NCBI RefSeq assembly: GCF_003217775.1
Contig: NZ_QJVJ01000002.1
Span: 1-64,000 of the forward strand
Reading direction: 5' to 3'
DNA length: 64,000 nt
Source: Paenibacillus flagellatus
Lineage (GTDB): Bacteria > Bacillota > Bacilli > Paenibacillales > NBRC-103111
The notes under the pieces are model-generated. The model was given only the letters and a program-made list of their open reading frames with translations, had not been told where the DNA came from and searched no databases. The translations under genes were made by a program, and so were the position numbers. Position 1 is the stretch's first letter. The number at the start of each line of letters is the position of its first letter. This document shows, one piece after another, positions 24,338 through 33,271 of this stretch.

Positions 24338-25192
24338 TCATTTTTTTACGACCGGCACCCATACCTCGCACCGGTAATCGTCCGAACCGACGTCGCCTTC
24401 CGGGTATACTTCCAAATCGGGCTTCCCGGAATGCTCGTAGCCGGTGGAGGGGAACCATTCCTGGAAAATGCGCCGCCACACCTCCTGGATGGCGCCCGGC
24501 ATCGGACCGACCGACGTGAAGACGGCCCATGTGGCCGCGGGGATTTCCCGTTCGGCGAATTCGCCGGCGTCCGCATCCGGACGCGGCTCGGCGCCGATCA
24601 TATACGTGAACCGGTCCTGCTTCATATCGAGGCAGATGCCCAGCACGTTTCCGTCCCGGCTCAGCGAGCCGAGCTTGGCCGACGTGCCGTCCGAATTGCA
24701 CTGTCTCCACAGCTCGGGGATTCGCTTGTTATGCTCGCCTTCCTGCGTTTCGACGACGACCGTCATGCCGACTACCCGGAAAGCTTCTTTTTCCACGATA
24801 CGGTAATCCATTTCTTTGTCTCCTCTCAGCGATAAGTGGAAGGAGATGCGGGGATACGCCTTCAAGGGGACGCTTTTGTCGCGCGCCTCCGACGGGGAGA
24901 CGCCGTGTAGCTTCCGGAACGCCTTGGCGAACGATTCGGGCGAGTCGTAGCCGTATTTCAGCGCGACATCGACGACCTTGGCCGACGACATGGACAGTTC
25001 CTGGGCGGCCAGCGTCAGCCGGCGCTTGCGCATATACTCGGCGACGGTCATGCCGGTCACCATGTAGAACATGCGCTGGAAATGAAACGGCGACGAGTAT
25101 GCCGCCTTAGCGATTTCCTCGACCGGAAGCGGCCGGTCCATATGCCGCTCCATCAGATCGAGCGCGTCCATCATCCTGTTCAACCATTCCAT
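24338..25192 (-). CDS. AraC-family regulator with GyrI-like effector domain
   Basis: A 284-residue protein. ATG 25192 is chosen because AGGAGG ends eight bases before it; the GTG two codons earlier is too close. An N-terminal AraC double helix-turn-helix (residues 5-105: IAKAAYSSPFHFQRMFYMVTG, VALKYGYDSPESFAKAFRKLHG) is joined to a C-terminal GyrI/SbmC-like pocket (about 125-284). This is the Rob/MarA-Bmr type layout, in which the pocket binds a small or cationic compound. There is no partner gene next to it on the same strand. It lies divergent from the MarR-MFS operon, which it might influence. Confidence 0.92.
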   Translation of the reverse strand: MEWLNRMMDALDLMERHMDRPLPVEEIAKAAYSSPFHFQRMFYMVTGMTVAEYMRKRRLTLAAQELSMSSAKVVDVALKYGYDSPESFAKAFRKLHGVSPSEARDKSVPLKAYPRISFHLSLRGDKEMDYRIVEKEAFRVVGMTVVVETQEGEHNKRIPELWRQCNSDGTSAKLGSLSRDGNVLGICLDMKQDRFTYMIGAEPRPDADAGEFAEREIPAATWAVFTSVGPMPGAIQEVWRRIFQEWFPSTGYEHSGKPDLEVYPEGDVGSDDYRCEVWVPVVKK

Positions 25193-25320
25193 CCGCACCG
25201 CCTCCTCTCCTCACTCATCCTAGCACCGGCCGGCGTCCGTTTCCTGTCCGTCCGTGCCTTTCGCGGACAGATCGTCTTCTTCCGCCATTATACCCCGTTA
25301 TGGGCGAGCGGGCCATCCGC

Positions 25321-25361
25321 TTGACACGATTCGTTGCTTGGCATATAGTTGTTGTGACAAC
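25321..25361 (+). promoter_or_regulatory. MarR promoter and operator
   Basis: TTGACA (25321-25326), 17-base spacer, TATAGT (25344-25349). An inverted repeat GTTGT-TGTG-ACAAC (25348-25361) begins in the -10 and covers the start site, as expected of a MarR autorepressor. Confidence 0.85.
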
Positions 25362-25384
25362 CAATTGCAGAAAGGAAGAGCGTC

Positions 25385-25837
25385 ATGACCGAACGAGAAT
25401 CGGGTCTGGAGCGTTCCGTCGGCTTCGTGATGGGCGTGACGTACCGTAAGCTGTCGATGCTTTTGCAGCAGCGGCTGAAGCCGTTCGACATTACCCCGGA
25501 GCAGTGGTCGGTGCTCGTTCATGTCGCCCGGTCCGACGGCTTGATCCAAAAAGAAATCGCCGAGCTCGCCGGCAAAGACAAGCCGACGACGACCCGCATC
25601 CTCGACCATTTGGAAGGAAAAGGTCTTATCGTCAAACAAACCGGGGAAGCCGACCGGCGCTCGTTCCTCGTCCATATTACGGACAAAGGGAAGGCGCTGA
25701 TCGAACGGACGGCCCCGATCGAGCGGGGACTTTTGCAGGACGTCAAGCAATGCATGACGGACGAGGAATACGACCGGCTCCTCGATTTGCTTCGCCGAAT
25801 CGAACGTCATGCGAACTTACTAAAGGATAGAGAGTAG
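25385..25837 (+). CDS. MarR-family regulator
   Basis: A 150-residue protein with the site AAAGGAAG. It is a typical MarR winged helix: ITPEQWSVLVHVARSDGLIQKEIAELAG, KPTTTRILDHLEGKGLI and the wing EADRRSFLVHIT with the usual D-R-R. There are no cysteines for an OhrR-type peroxide sensor. The MFS gene starts nine bases after its stop, and an operator covers the shared promoter, so the two form an autorepressed regulator-exporter operon. Confidence 0.93.
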   Translation: MTERESGLERSVGFVMGVTYRKLSMLLQQRLKPFDITPEQWSVLVHVARSDGLIQKEIAELAGKDKPTTTRILDHLEGKGLIVKQTGEADRRSFLVHITDKGKALIERTAPIERGLLQDVKQCMTDEEYDRLLDLLRRIERHANLLKDRE

Positions 25838-25846
25838 GAGAACGCT

Positions 25847-27055
25847 TTGCGGCACGATATGAACCAACACGCTCCGCTATGGACGAAATCGTTCGTAGCG
25901 CTGACGGTCAGTTCGTTTCTATTGTTTTTGAATTTGCAAATGCTGCTGTCGTCGTTTCCGGCGTACGCCAAAAACGAGTTCCACGCGGGAGACGTGACGG
26001 CCAGCCTCATGACGAGCGTATTCGCGCTGTCGGCGATCGCGACCCGCTTCGCGACCGCCGTCCTCATGCGCCGATTGCGTCTCGGGACCCTCTTGTATAT
26101 GGGAGTGGCGGTTTCGGCCGGTGCGACGGTGTTGTACAGCTTGGCCGGCTCGGTCGGCGCGCTGCTCGTCATGCGGATCGGCTACGGCGTCGGCTTCGGG
26201 ATGGCGAGCACGATTATTCCGACGCTCGTCTCGCGGATCATTCCGCCCGCCCGGATGGGGGAAGGAATCGGCTACTTCGGGTTGTCGACGAGCCTCGCCA
26301 TGTCCGTCGGGCCGATGATCGGCTTGAACGTGATGAACCGGTTCGGCTTCGGCGCGCTTTCGCTAGCGGGTACCGCCGCCGTGCTGCTGACGGTGCCGGT
26401 GCTGCTGCTCGCGCGCGCGATTCCGCCCGATGCGGGACCGGTGCGCCCGGCGGCGGACGGCTCCGGGGGGAAGCGGACGTTCCCTGCGGAGCTCGCGTTT
26501 CCCGCGCTGCTGAACGTTATTTTGGCGGTAACGTACAGCGGCTTGCTCAGCTTCATCGCGTTGTTCGGGCAATCGGTCCATTTGGAGCAGGTAGGCTTGT
26601 TTTTCCTGTTCAACGCCGTTACGATCGTGCTGATCCGCCCGATATCCGGACGGCTGTTCGACCGGAGGGGGCATGCGGCCGTTCTCGTGCCCGCGGCGCT
26701 CTGCGTCGTCGCCAGCATGACGGTGCTGTCTTACACGGCTTCGATGCCGATGCTGATCGCGTCCGCGCTGTTGTACGGACTCGGCTTCGGCGCCATTCAG
26801 CCGACCATCCAAGCCTGGATGATCCGGTCGTCGCCGCGGGAGCGGCACGGAATGGCGAACAGCATGTTTTACAACTCGACGGATCTCGGCGTCGCGGCGG
26901 GCAGCGTCCTGCTGGGCGCCATCTCGTCGGCGGCGGGCTACGCCGCGATGTACCGGTATTCCGCCGGGTTCATGGTCAGGTTCGTCGTCGTTTATGTCGT
27001 ATTGCGAATCGTGTCGGCCAAGCGTACGGAGAAGACGGGCGTCAAGCCCGCATAA
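25847..27055 (+). CDS. MFS exporter of the MarR operon
   Basis: A 402-residue polytopic protein. TTG 25847 is favoured because TAGGAG ends six bases before it; ATG 25859 is the alternative. About twelve helices; the segments FVALTVSSFLLFLNLQ, VLMRRLRLGTLLYMG and RPISGRLFDRRGHA show the standard facilitator layout. It shares the N-terminal LWTKSF and mid-protein YGLGFGAIQP motifs with the PadR-linked exporter (YGLGFGSAQP), so the two are distant paralogues. A terminator follows. Drug or metabolite export is likely and the substrate unknown. Confidence 0.9.
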   Translation: MRHDMNQHAPLWTKSFVALTVSSFLLFLNLQMLLSSFPAYAKNEFHAGDVTASLMTSVFALSAIATRFATAVLMRRLRLGTLLYMGVAVSAGATVLYSLAGSVGALLVMRIGYGVGFGMASTIIPTLVSRIIPPARMGEGIGYFGLSTSLAMSVGPMIGLNVMNRFGFGALSLAGTAAVLLTVPVLLLARAIPPDAGPVRPAADGSGGKRTFPAELAFPALLNVILAVTYSGLLSFIALFGQSVHLEQVGLFFLFNAVTIVLIRPISGRLFDRRGHAAVLVPAALCVVASMTVLSYTASMPMLIASALLYGLGFGAIQPTIQAWMIRSSPRERHGMANSMFYNSTDLGVAAGSVLLGAISSAAGYAAMYRYSAGFMVRFVVVYVVLRIVSAKRTEKTGVKPA

Positions 27056-27100
27056 GCGGATGCGGCGCGGATTCGCCGGTTGGAACGATAAGGAGCAAGG

Positions 27101-27125
27101 AAGAGCCGGTTGCCGGCTCTTTTTT
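27101..27125 (+). terminator. Strong intrinsic terminator
   Basis: AAGAGCCGG-TTG-CCGGCTCTT running into a T tract, after the MarR-MFS operon. Confidence 0.93.
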
Positions 27126-27216
27126 GTTGCGGCGGGATTGTTCCGGATTATGGTACAATGGTTTCCGCGCGAGGTGCTCGTCGCCGAGAACGCTTACTGG
27201 AAAGGAAGATGCCGGC

Positions 27217-27675
27217 ATGCCGGTCATTCGAACGGAGCTGTTCATCCGCGCCCCGATCCGGCGCTGCTTCGATTTGGCGCGGAGCATCGACATCCATATG
27301 GAATCGACCGCGAAGACGAAGGAACGGGCGATCGCCGGCGTCACGACCGGTCTGATCGGCTTGAACGAGACGGTCACGTGGGAGGCGGTCCATTTCGGCG
27401 TCAGGCAGAAGCTGACGTCCCGCATCACCGAGCTTCGCGAGCCGTTTTGGTTCGTGGACGAAATGGAGAGCGGCGCGTTCAAACGGTTTCGCCATTCGCA
27501 CGAATTCGTCGAGCGGGACGGCGGCACGCTCATGACCGACTCGTTCGATTACACGTCCCCGCTCGGCCTCCTTGGGAAAGTGGCGGACGTCCTGTTCCTC
27601 GAGCGCTACATGCGCAGGCTGCTGCTGGAGCGAAACTTGTATATCAGGCAGGTCGCCGAGCGCGAGAGCGTGTAG
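27217..27675 (+). CDS. SRPBCC-family (START-like) protein
   Basis: A 152-residue protein with the site AAAGGAAG. It has the pocket-fold pattern TELFIRAPIRRCFDLARSIDIHMEST at the N-terminus, then a run of beta strands (ETVTWEAVHFG, LTSRITEL) and the long C-terminal helix. Close relatives are annotated as SRPBCC or cell-division-inhibitor-like proteins of unknown ligand. An extended -10 (TGGTACAAT, 27151-27159) lies 58 bases upstream and a terminator 100 bases downstream, so it is a single-gene unit. Confidence 0.85.
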   Translation: MPVIRTELFIRAPIRRCFDLARSIDIHMESTAKTKERAIAGVTTGLIGLNETVTWEAVHFGVRQKLTSRITELREPFWFVDEMESGAFKRFRHSHEFVERDGGTLMTDSFDYTSPLGLLGKVADVLFLERYMRRLLLERNLYIRQVAERESV

Positions 27676-27781
27676 ACGTCGCCGGCGCACGGATAATAGG
27701 GGAAAGCTCGTGGAACACGAGAGCCGTGCCACAATAACCGAGCGAAAGCGCATTTCCTTTATCTTACCCCCAACCCAAACG

Positions 27782-27808
27782 AAAAACCCGGCTTTTGGCC
27801 GGGTTTTT
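27782..27808 (+). terminator. Intrinsic terminator with A/T flanks
   Basis: AAAAA-CCCGGC-TTTTG-GCCGGG-TTTTT. It terminates the SRPBCC gene; the A run makes it usable from the other side too. Confidence 0.92.
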
Positions 27809-27863
27809 CTGTCGATAAAGTCCAAAGAGAACGATGAAACACAGAATGGGGCGGCGGAGATGT

Positions 27864-27935
27864 GCGGATAGCGAAGCGACTGACTTTAAAATCGAGTTCT
27901 ATCCGCTATGTTCAAAAGAAGGAACTCGATTTTAA
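27864..27935. repeat. Two mutually exclusive hairpins in the gap after ilvD
   Basis: TTAAAATCGAGTTC (27886-27899) pairs perfectly over 14 bp with GAACTCGATTTTAA (27922-27935) across a 22-base loop. GCGGATAG (27864-27871) pairs with CTATCCGC (27899-27906), whose bases fall mostly in that loop and touch its stem. The two could switch. No gene lies here. Confidence 0.6.
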
Positions 27936-28012
27936 CGGAAGAGGAGCACATTCCGCGGCCCCATGTCTTTTCCCTGCTTCGTCTCTTTGCCGATTTTATC
28001 GACTACCTCTAT

Positions 28013-28031
28013 CCGGCAAAGCCGGGTTTTT
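28013..28031 (+). terminator. Short terminator-like hairpin on the plus strand
   Basis: CCGGC-AAA-GCCGG followed by GTTTTT. It faces away from ilvD, so it would end a plus-strand transcript from 27.8-28.0 kb, where no protein gene is evident. Confidence 0.5.
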
Positions 28032-28033
28032 CG

Positions 28034-29719
28034 TTAAATCTTCATGACGCCGCCCGTGCTCGCCGACGTAACCAGCTTGGAGTAGCGAGCCAAGTAGCCG
28101 GTTTTCACCTTCGGCTCGAACCCTTTCCAGTTCGCCTTGCGGCGCTCCATTTCCTCGTCGCTGATCTGCAGCTCGATTTTCCGGTTGACGAGGTCGAGCT
28201 CGATGATGTCGCCGTCCTCGACGAATGCGATCGGGCCGCCTTCGGCCGCCTCCGGGGAAATGTGGCCGATGCTGATGCCGCGCGACGCGCCGGAGAACCG
28301 GCCGTCCGTAATGAGGCCGACTTTGGCGCCCAAGCCCATGCCGACGATTTGCGACGTAGGCGCGAGCATTTCCGGCATGCCCGGTCCGCCCTTCGGTCCT
28401 TCGTAGCGGATGACGACGACGTGGCCTTCCTTCACTTTGCCGTTGGCGATGCCGGACAGCGCCTCTTCCTGCGAGTCGAAGCAGATCGCCGGGCCGACGT
28501 GACGGCCGCCTACCGATTTGTCGACGGCGCCGACCTTGATGATCGAGCCGTTCGGAGCCAGGTTGCCGAACAGGACGGCCAAGCCGCCTTGCTCGCTGTG
28601 CGGGTTGTCGATCGGACGGATGACGTCCTTGTTCAAAATTTCGCAGCCTTCCACGTTTTCGCGCAGCGTTTTGCCGGTAACGGTGATCAGATCGCCCTTC
28701 AGAGCGCCCGGCTTCTTGAACAGCTCGTTCAGGATGGCGCTGACGCCGCCCGCGTTATGCACGTCCTCGATATGGTAATCGGAGGCCGGCGCGATTTTGG
28801 CCAAGTGCGGCACGCGCGAAGCGACTTCGTTGATCCGCTCGATCGGGTATTCGAACCCGGCTTCGTGGGCGAGCGCGAGCGTATGCAGAACCGTGTTCGT
28901 CGAGCCGCCCATCGCCATGTCGAGCGCGAACGCGTTGTCGATCGCGTCGATCGTGACGATGTCGCGAGGCTTGATGTCCTTCTCGATCAGCTCCATGAGC
29001 TGGCGGGCGGACTTCTTGACGAATTCGCGGCGCTCCGGCGCTACGGCGAGAATGGTGCCGTTGCCCGGGAGCGCCAAGCCGAGTCCTTCGGCGAGACAGT
29101 TCATCGAGTTCGCGGTGAACATGCCGGAGCACGAGCCGCACGTCGGGCAGCCGTATTGCTCCAGCTCCTGCAAGCCCTTCTCGTCGATTTTGCCGGCTTG
29201 GTAGGCGCCGACGCCTTCGAAGACGGACGAGAGCGAGATCGACCGGCCGTCGCTCGTCTTGCCGGCTTTCATCGGGCCGCCGCTGACGAAGATGGTCGGG
29301 ATGTTGACGCGAAGCGCGCCCATCATCATCCCCGGCGTTATTTTGTCGCAGTTCGGGATGCATACCATGCCGTCGAACCAGTGCGCGGAGACGACCGTTT
29401 CGAGCGAGTCGGCGATAATTTCGCGGCTCGGCAGCGAATAGCGCATGCCGATGTGTCCCATGGCGATGCCGTCGTCGACGCCGATCGTGTTGAATTCGAA
29501 CGGCACGCCGCCCGCTTCGCGGATCGCTTCCTTGACGAGCTTTCCGAATTCCTGCAAATGGACGTGTCCCGGAACGATATCGATATACGAGTTGCAAACG
29601 GCGATAAACGGCTTGTCGAAATCTTCTTCCTTCACGCCGGCGGCGCGCAGCAAGCTGCGATGGGGCGCGCGGTCGAAGCCCCGCTTGATCATGTCCGATC
29701 TCATTTTCGGTTTGGCCAT
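28034..29719 (-). CDS. ilvD: Dihydroxy-acid dehydratase
   Basis: A 561-residue protein of normal length, with AAGGAGG before the ATG. It converts 2,3-dihydroxy-isovalerate and 2,3-dihydroxy-methylvalerate to the 2-oxo acids of valine and isoleucine synthesis, using an Fe-S cluster. The cluster and magnesium motifs are present: [36 protein letters not shown] and [13 protein letters not shown]. It is a single gene here, with no other ilv or leu genes nearby and no T-box leader in its short upstream region. Confidence 0.98.
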   Translation of the reverse strand: MAKPKMRSDMIKRGFDRAPHRSLLRAAGVKEEDFDKPFIAVCNSYIDIVPGHVHLQEFGKLVKEAIREAGGVPFEFNTIGVDDGIAMGHIGMRYSLPSREIIADSLETVVSAHWFDGMVCIPNCDKITPGMMMGALRVNIPTIFVSGGPMKAGKTSDGRSISLSSVFEGVGAYQAGKIDEKGLQELEQYGCPTCGSCSGMFTANSMNCLAEGLGLALPGNGTILAVAPERREFVKKSARQLMELIEKDIKPRDIVTIDAIDNAFALDMAMGGSTNTVLHTLALAHEAGFEYPIERINEVASRVPHLAKIAPASDYHIEDVHNAGGVSAILNELFKKPGALKGDLITVTGKTLRENVEGCEILNKDVIRPIDNPHSEQGGLAVLFGNLAPNGSIIKVGAVDKSVGGRHVGPAICFDSQEEALSGIANGKVKEGHVVVIRYEGPKGGPGMPEMLAPTSQIVGMGLGAKVGLITDGRFSGASRGISIGHISPEAAEGGPIAFVEDGDIIELDLVNRKIELQISDEEMERRKANWKGFEPKVKTGYLARYSKLVTSASTGGVMKI

Positions 29720-29970
29720 TACGAATGTTCCTCCTTGGTTAAGAACGTAGAAGTAGTTCGGCGATAAGCGTCGAATGAAATACCTGACCTCTATTCTATC
29801 AAAAAAGCGGACATTTTGCTCGTTTTAATCGCAGAGCCGGGAAGCCGCGTCTCGGACCGGGTTCCCAAGTCCGCAGCGGGAAGTGTGACGAAAGTTACAA
29901 CGTCCGGTTTCTCCGCGCCGTATAATGGTGCCCGAAACCGAAACGCCGCGAACGAAAGGAGAATCGTCCC

Positions 29971-30576
29971 ATGTTGACCGGAGTCGTATTGGCCGGCGGT
30001 GAAAACCGCAGAATGGGCGGCAAGCCGAAGGCGCTGCTCGAATTCGGGGGGGAGCCGATGATTCGCCGGCAGCTCCGCCTGATGGCCGGCGCTTGCTCGG
30101 AGCTGCTCGTCGTCACGAACGATCCGAGGCTGCTGCTGTCCGAAGTCGATCGGTCGGTCCGGATCGTAACCGACTATTACCCCGGCAACGGGCCGCTCGG
30201 CGGCATTCATGCCGCCTTGTCGCTCTGCCGGAGCGATTACGCGTGGATCGTCGGCTGCGACATGCCGTTCGTGTCCGCCGATGCGGCCGGGGTGCTGCTC
30301 GAGGCGGTCCGGGAAGCCGGCGCCGATGCCGCCGTTCCGTCCGTCGGCGGCAAGCTGCAGCCGCTGCACGGCGTGTACCGGACGAACTGCGCGGAGGAGG
30401 CGGAGCGGCTGCTGCGCGAGGAAACGTACCGGGTCATGGAATGGATCCGTCGCATCCGCCACGTCGTCGTGAGTGACGACCGGTTCGCCGGAACCGGAAT
30501 CGACACCCGGTTCGCCGTCAACGCCAATACGCCGGAGCAGTGGGACGAGGCGCGGCGGCTGGAGCGGGACGGCTGA
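29971..30576 (+). CDS. mobA: Molybdenum cofactor guanylyltransferase
   Basis: A 201-residue protein with GAAAGGAG before the ATG and a -10 TATAAT at 29921. It has the nucleotidyltransferase signature LAGGENRRMGGKPKAL (about 7-22) and the metal-binding GCDMPFV (about 93-99). MobA attaches GMP to molybdopterin to make the bis-MGD cofactor. No other molybdenum-cofactor gene is next to it. A different NTP-transferase substrate (MocA-like) is possible but less likely. Confidence 0.88.
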   Translation: MLTGVVLAGGENRRMGGKPKALLEFGGEPMIRRQLRLMAGACSELLVVTNDPRLLLSEVDRSVRIVTDYYPGNGPLGGIHAALSLCRSDYAWIVGCDMPFVSADAAGVLLEAVREAGADAAVPSVGGKLQPLHGVYRTNCAEEAERLLREETYRVMEWIRRIRHVVVSDDRFAGTGIDTRFAVNANTPEQWDEARRLERDG

Positions 30577-30667
30577 ACGGAATCGCGGGCCGGCCGTCGG
30601 CCCCGGCCGGGAATGCGAAAGCACCGGCCTTACGACCGGCGTCCGCCCCGTCTTCGGAGGGATCGAC

Positions 30668-32614
30668 ATGAATCGAATCGAAAACGAACGGTCCGTGACG
30701 GGCTGGGTGTTCCGCACGTTCGTCCTGTTCGGCGTGTTCGCCTTGATCGCGACCGTCGTCATCTACTCGGATGCCGCCTCGCTGATCGCCGCGGACGACA
30801 GGGCGGCGCGGTATTCGGAAGCGCGGCTGTTCGCCGCGCTGCTGGCGGCGCTCGGCTTCGGCGGGCTGGCCGTATACGCCGCCGCCCGATCGTCGATTCG
30901 CCGGGCGGCGCGGCTGCTCGAGGCCGAGCGGAAACGGCTCGAGATGGCGGAAACGTTCCGCCGCTCCATCGCCGTCCTGCCGAACGCCGTCTACCGGTGC
31001 GAGAAGCGGCCGGACGGCCGTGCGGCGTTAACGTATCACGAAGGCGCGACGGCGGAGAGCACGGGGTTGACGACTGATGCGGTCGCAGGCCGCGCCGTGG
31101 CCGACTTGTTCCCTCCGGCCTATGCGGGGCCGCTCGTCGCCGCGTTGGAAAAGGCGTTTCAAGGGGAGCGGGCGGAATGCGACGCCGAGCTCGATGACCG
31201 GATCTACCATCACGTCGTGAAGCCGATCCGTTCCGACGACGGCGCGATCCGGGAGGCGGCCGGCTACGCGACGGACGTGACCGAACGGAGACGGGCGGAG
31301 GAGCAGGTGCGCCGGCTCGCTTATACCGATTCGCTGACGGGACTGCCGAACCGCGTCCGGTTCCGGGAGGAGCTCGATGCGGAGGTGCGGAGGGCGGCGG
31401 ACGCAGGAAGGCCGTTCGCGGTGCTGCTCATCGACCTGGACGATTTCAAGCAAATGAACGAAACCGAGGGCCACGACGCCGGAGACGGCATGCTCGTCTC
31501 GGTCGCGGAGCGGCTGAAGGCGGCGCTTCCGCCGGCGTGCGTCGTCGCGCGGCTGGGAGCCGACGAGTTCGCGGTGCTGCTGCGCGAAGGGTCGGATCGC
31601 CCCGCTATCGACGCGGCGATTCGCGACGTGCGCGCCGCCTTGACGCGGCCGTTCCGGCTGGCCCACTGGGAGCTCGCTTGGACGGCAAGCATCGGCGTCA
31701 GCCTGTATCCGGTCGACGGGCCGGACGGAGCGTCGCTGCTCGTCAGCGCCGATCTCGCCTTGAACCGGGCGAAGAGCAAGGGGAAGGACGGGGTCGAGTT
31801 CCATACGCCCGATATGGACATAACGGTGGCGCGCGAGGTGGAGCTGCATGTCGAGCTGCGCAAGGCGCTCGACGCGGGCCGGTTCGAGCTGTTTTACCAG
31901 CCGCAGACGGATTTGCGCACGGGGGCCCTCGCCGGCGTCGAAGCGCTCGTCCGGTGGAACGACCCGGTCAAGGGGTACGTGCCGCCGTCCGAATTTATTC
32001 GCGCCGCGGAGGAGAGCGGCCTGATCGAACGGCTCGGGGAGTGGACGATCGAGGAGGCGTGCCGGCAGACGGTCCGGTGGAAGCGGCTCGGGCTGCCGCC
32101 GGTGCGGATGTCCGTCAATTTGTCCGCCCGGCAGTTCCGCGGGGAGGACTTGTATCGGAACGTCCGCAGCATCGTGCGCGAAACGGGGGCCGATCCCCGG
32201 CAGCTCCTGCTGGAAATTACGGAGAGCGTCTCGATGCAGGACGTTCCCCGGACGATCCGGATCATGAACGAGCTGCGGGGAGAAGGCATCCGGTTCGCGA
32301 TCGACGATTTCGGCACGGGGTATTCGTCGCTTCAATATTTGCGCTCCTTCCCCGTCCGCCATTTGAAGATCGACCGCTCGTTCGTGACCGACCTGCTGCG
32401 AGCCGGCGGATCGGAGCCGATCGTCAAGTCGATCCTCGATATGGCGGGCCATATGGGACTGGACGTCGTCGCCGAAGGCGTGGAGACGGAGGAGCAGTGC
32501 CGCAAGCTGCGTCAGCTCGGCTGCGGGGAGGCGCAAGGCTTTTGGTACAGCCGGCCTCTCCCGGAAGCCGAGGCGACGGCGTTCCTTTGCAAGCTGAAGG
32601 GGGACTCGGCTTAA
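30668..32614 (+). CDS. Membrane PAS-GGDEF-EAL protein with GADEF variant
   Basis: A 648-residue protein; ATG 30668 has CGGAGGG upstream. Two membrane helices lie at about 11-35 and 53-74, a PAS-like domain at about 95-207, GGDEF at about 215-375 and EAL at about 390-640. The GGDEF signature reads GADEF (297-301) and no RxxD inhibitory site precedes it, so cyclase activity is doubtful. The EAL domain keeps EAL (425-427), NLSARQF, LEITES, IDDFGTGYS, LKIDRSF and AEGVET, so it should hydrolyse c-di-GMP. A net phosphodiesterase with a regulatory GGDEF domain is the best reading. Confidence 0.93.
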   Translation: MNRIENERSVTGWVFRTFVLFGVFALIATVVIYSDAASLIAADDRAARYSEARLFAALLAALGFGGLAVYAAARSSIRRAARLLEAERKRLEMAETFRRSIAVLPNAVYRCEKRPDGRAALTYHEGATAESTGLTTDAVAGRAVADLFPPAYAGPLVAALEKAFQGERAECDAELDDRIYHHVVKPIRSDDGAIREAAGYATDVTERRRAEEQVRRLAYTDSLTGLPNRVRFREELDAEVRRAADAGRPFAVLLIDLDDFKQMNETEGHDAGDGMLVSVAERLKAALPPACVVARLGADEFAVLLREGSDRPAIDAAIRDVRAALTRPFRLAHWELAWTASIGVSLYPVDGPDGASLLVSADLALNRAKSKGKDGVEFHTPDMDITVAREVELHVELRKALDAGRFELFYQPQTDLRTGALAGVEALVRWNDPVKGYVPPSEFIRAAEESGLIERLGEWTIEEACRQTVRWKRLGLPPVRMSVNLSARQFRGEDLYRNVRSIVRETGADPRQLLLEITESVSMQDVPRTIRIMNELRGEGIRFAIDDFGTGYSSLQYLRSFPVRHLKIDRSFVTDLLRAGGSEPIVKSILDMAGHMGLDVVAEGVETEEQCRKLRQLGCGEAQGFWYSRPLPEAEATAFLCKLKGDSA

Positions 32615-32661
32615 ACCGCGACGGCTCGAACCGGGACCGCTTGTCCGCTACGGGCCCGTCA

Positions 32662-32698
32662 CCGTTCTATCAGATTTCGCATAACCTGATAGAAACGG
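32662..32698 (+). promoter_or_regulatory. Hairpin directly before the holin ribosome binding site
   Basis: TTCTATCAG (32665-32673) pairs with CTGATAGAA (32686-32694) over 9 bp, with CCG/CGG extending it past a bulged A, and a 12-base loop. It ends on the first G of the GGGAGGGAGG ribosome site, so it could limit translation or be a transcription-stop remnant. Confidence 0.5.
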
Positions 32699-32709
32699 GA
32701 GGGAGGGCC

Positions 32710-33114
32710 ATGAGAATGCAATTCGGACTGAATGCGGGCGTGGGAGTCGCGGGGGCGGTGTTGAACTACATGTTCGGCGGATGGAACGAATTGCTCGACC
32801 TGTTCCTGCTCCTGATCGTCCTCGACTACGCCACCGGAATCGCCGCCTCGATCAAGACGGGCAAAGGACTGAGCAGCGCGAAAGGGTTCTGGGGCATCTG
32901 GAAAAAAGGAATGATGCTGCTTGTCGTCATGGTCGGCCACCGGTTCGATCTGGTGCTCGGCACGGATTTGTTCATGGTCGGCTTCATTTATTTTTATATG
33001 GCCAACGAGCTCGTTTCGATCGTCGAAAATTGCGGGGAGCTCGGCTTCCCGCTTCCCGGCGGCATCCGCCGGCTGATCGAAGCGTTGAAGGACAAAGGGG
33101 ACGGACGTCACTGA
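32710..33114 (+). CDS. Phage-holin-family (toxin-secretion holin) membrane protein
   Basis: A 134-residue protein with GGAGGGAGGG before the ATG. It matches the Phage_holin_4-type family: an N-terminal helix, LLDLFLLLIVLDYATGIAAS (about 28-47), the conserved KTGKGLSSAKGFWGIWKKG, then two more helices, and ELVSIVENCGELGFPLP near the C-terminus. Chromosomal single copies without endolysin or other phage genes are common in Paenibacillaceae and may serve protein release or lysis. There is no prophage here. Confidence 0.9.
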   Translation: MRMQFGLNAGVGVAGAVLNYMFGGWNELLDLFLLLIVLDYATGIAASIKTGKGLSSAKGFWGIWKKGMMLLVVMVGHRFDLVLGTDLFMVGFIYFYMANELVSIVENCGELGFPLPGGIRRLIEALKDKGDGRH

Positions 33115-33128
33115 CGTTCGTTCTATTT
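33105..33128 (+). terminator. Probable terminator overlapping the holin stop codon
   Basis: ACGTCA-C-TGACGT, the right arm including the TGA stop, followed by TTCGTTCTATTTTTTT. The stem is short. Confidence 0.45.
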
Positions 33129-33153
33129 TTTTATAAGAAAATGCGAAGCGACC

Positions 33154-33183
33154 GTAACATTTTTTCACCGGCGCACGTATAGA
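33154..33183 (+). promoter_or_regulatory. SigW-like ECF promoter
   Basis: GTAACATTTTTT at 33154 and CGTATAG starting at 33176, with 17 bases between AAC and CGTA. This fits the AAC-(T-run)-CGTA layout of Firmicute SigW/SigX-type promoters. It is about 95 bases before the 60-residue protein gene. Confidence 0.5.
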
Positions 33184-33271
33184 ATATAAAGGCGGGTCCG
33201 AATGGACGACTTAGCCGAATGCGTGTTAACGCTCGACCCGAATTCATCGGAAGAAGGAGGCTTTCCTATTT

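Noticed and set aside
27908-29767. A 619-codon plus-strand frame opposite ilvD
   Set aside because: ilvD on the minus strand is unambiguous; the plus product is a composition artefact.
29720-29970. T-box leader for ilvD
   Set aside because: The upstream region before a likely promoter is too short and lacks the T-box core sequence.
32710-33114. Prophage
   Set aside because: The holin-family gene stands alone. No integrase, capsid, tail or endolysin genes are nearby.
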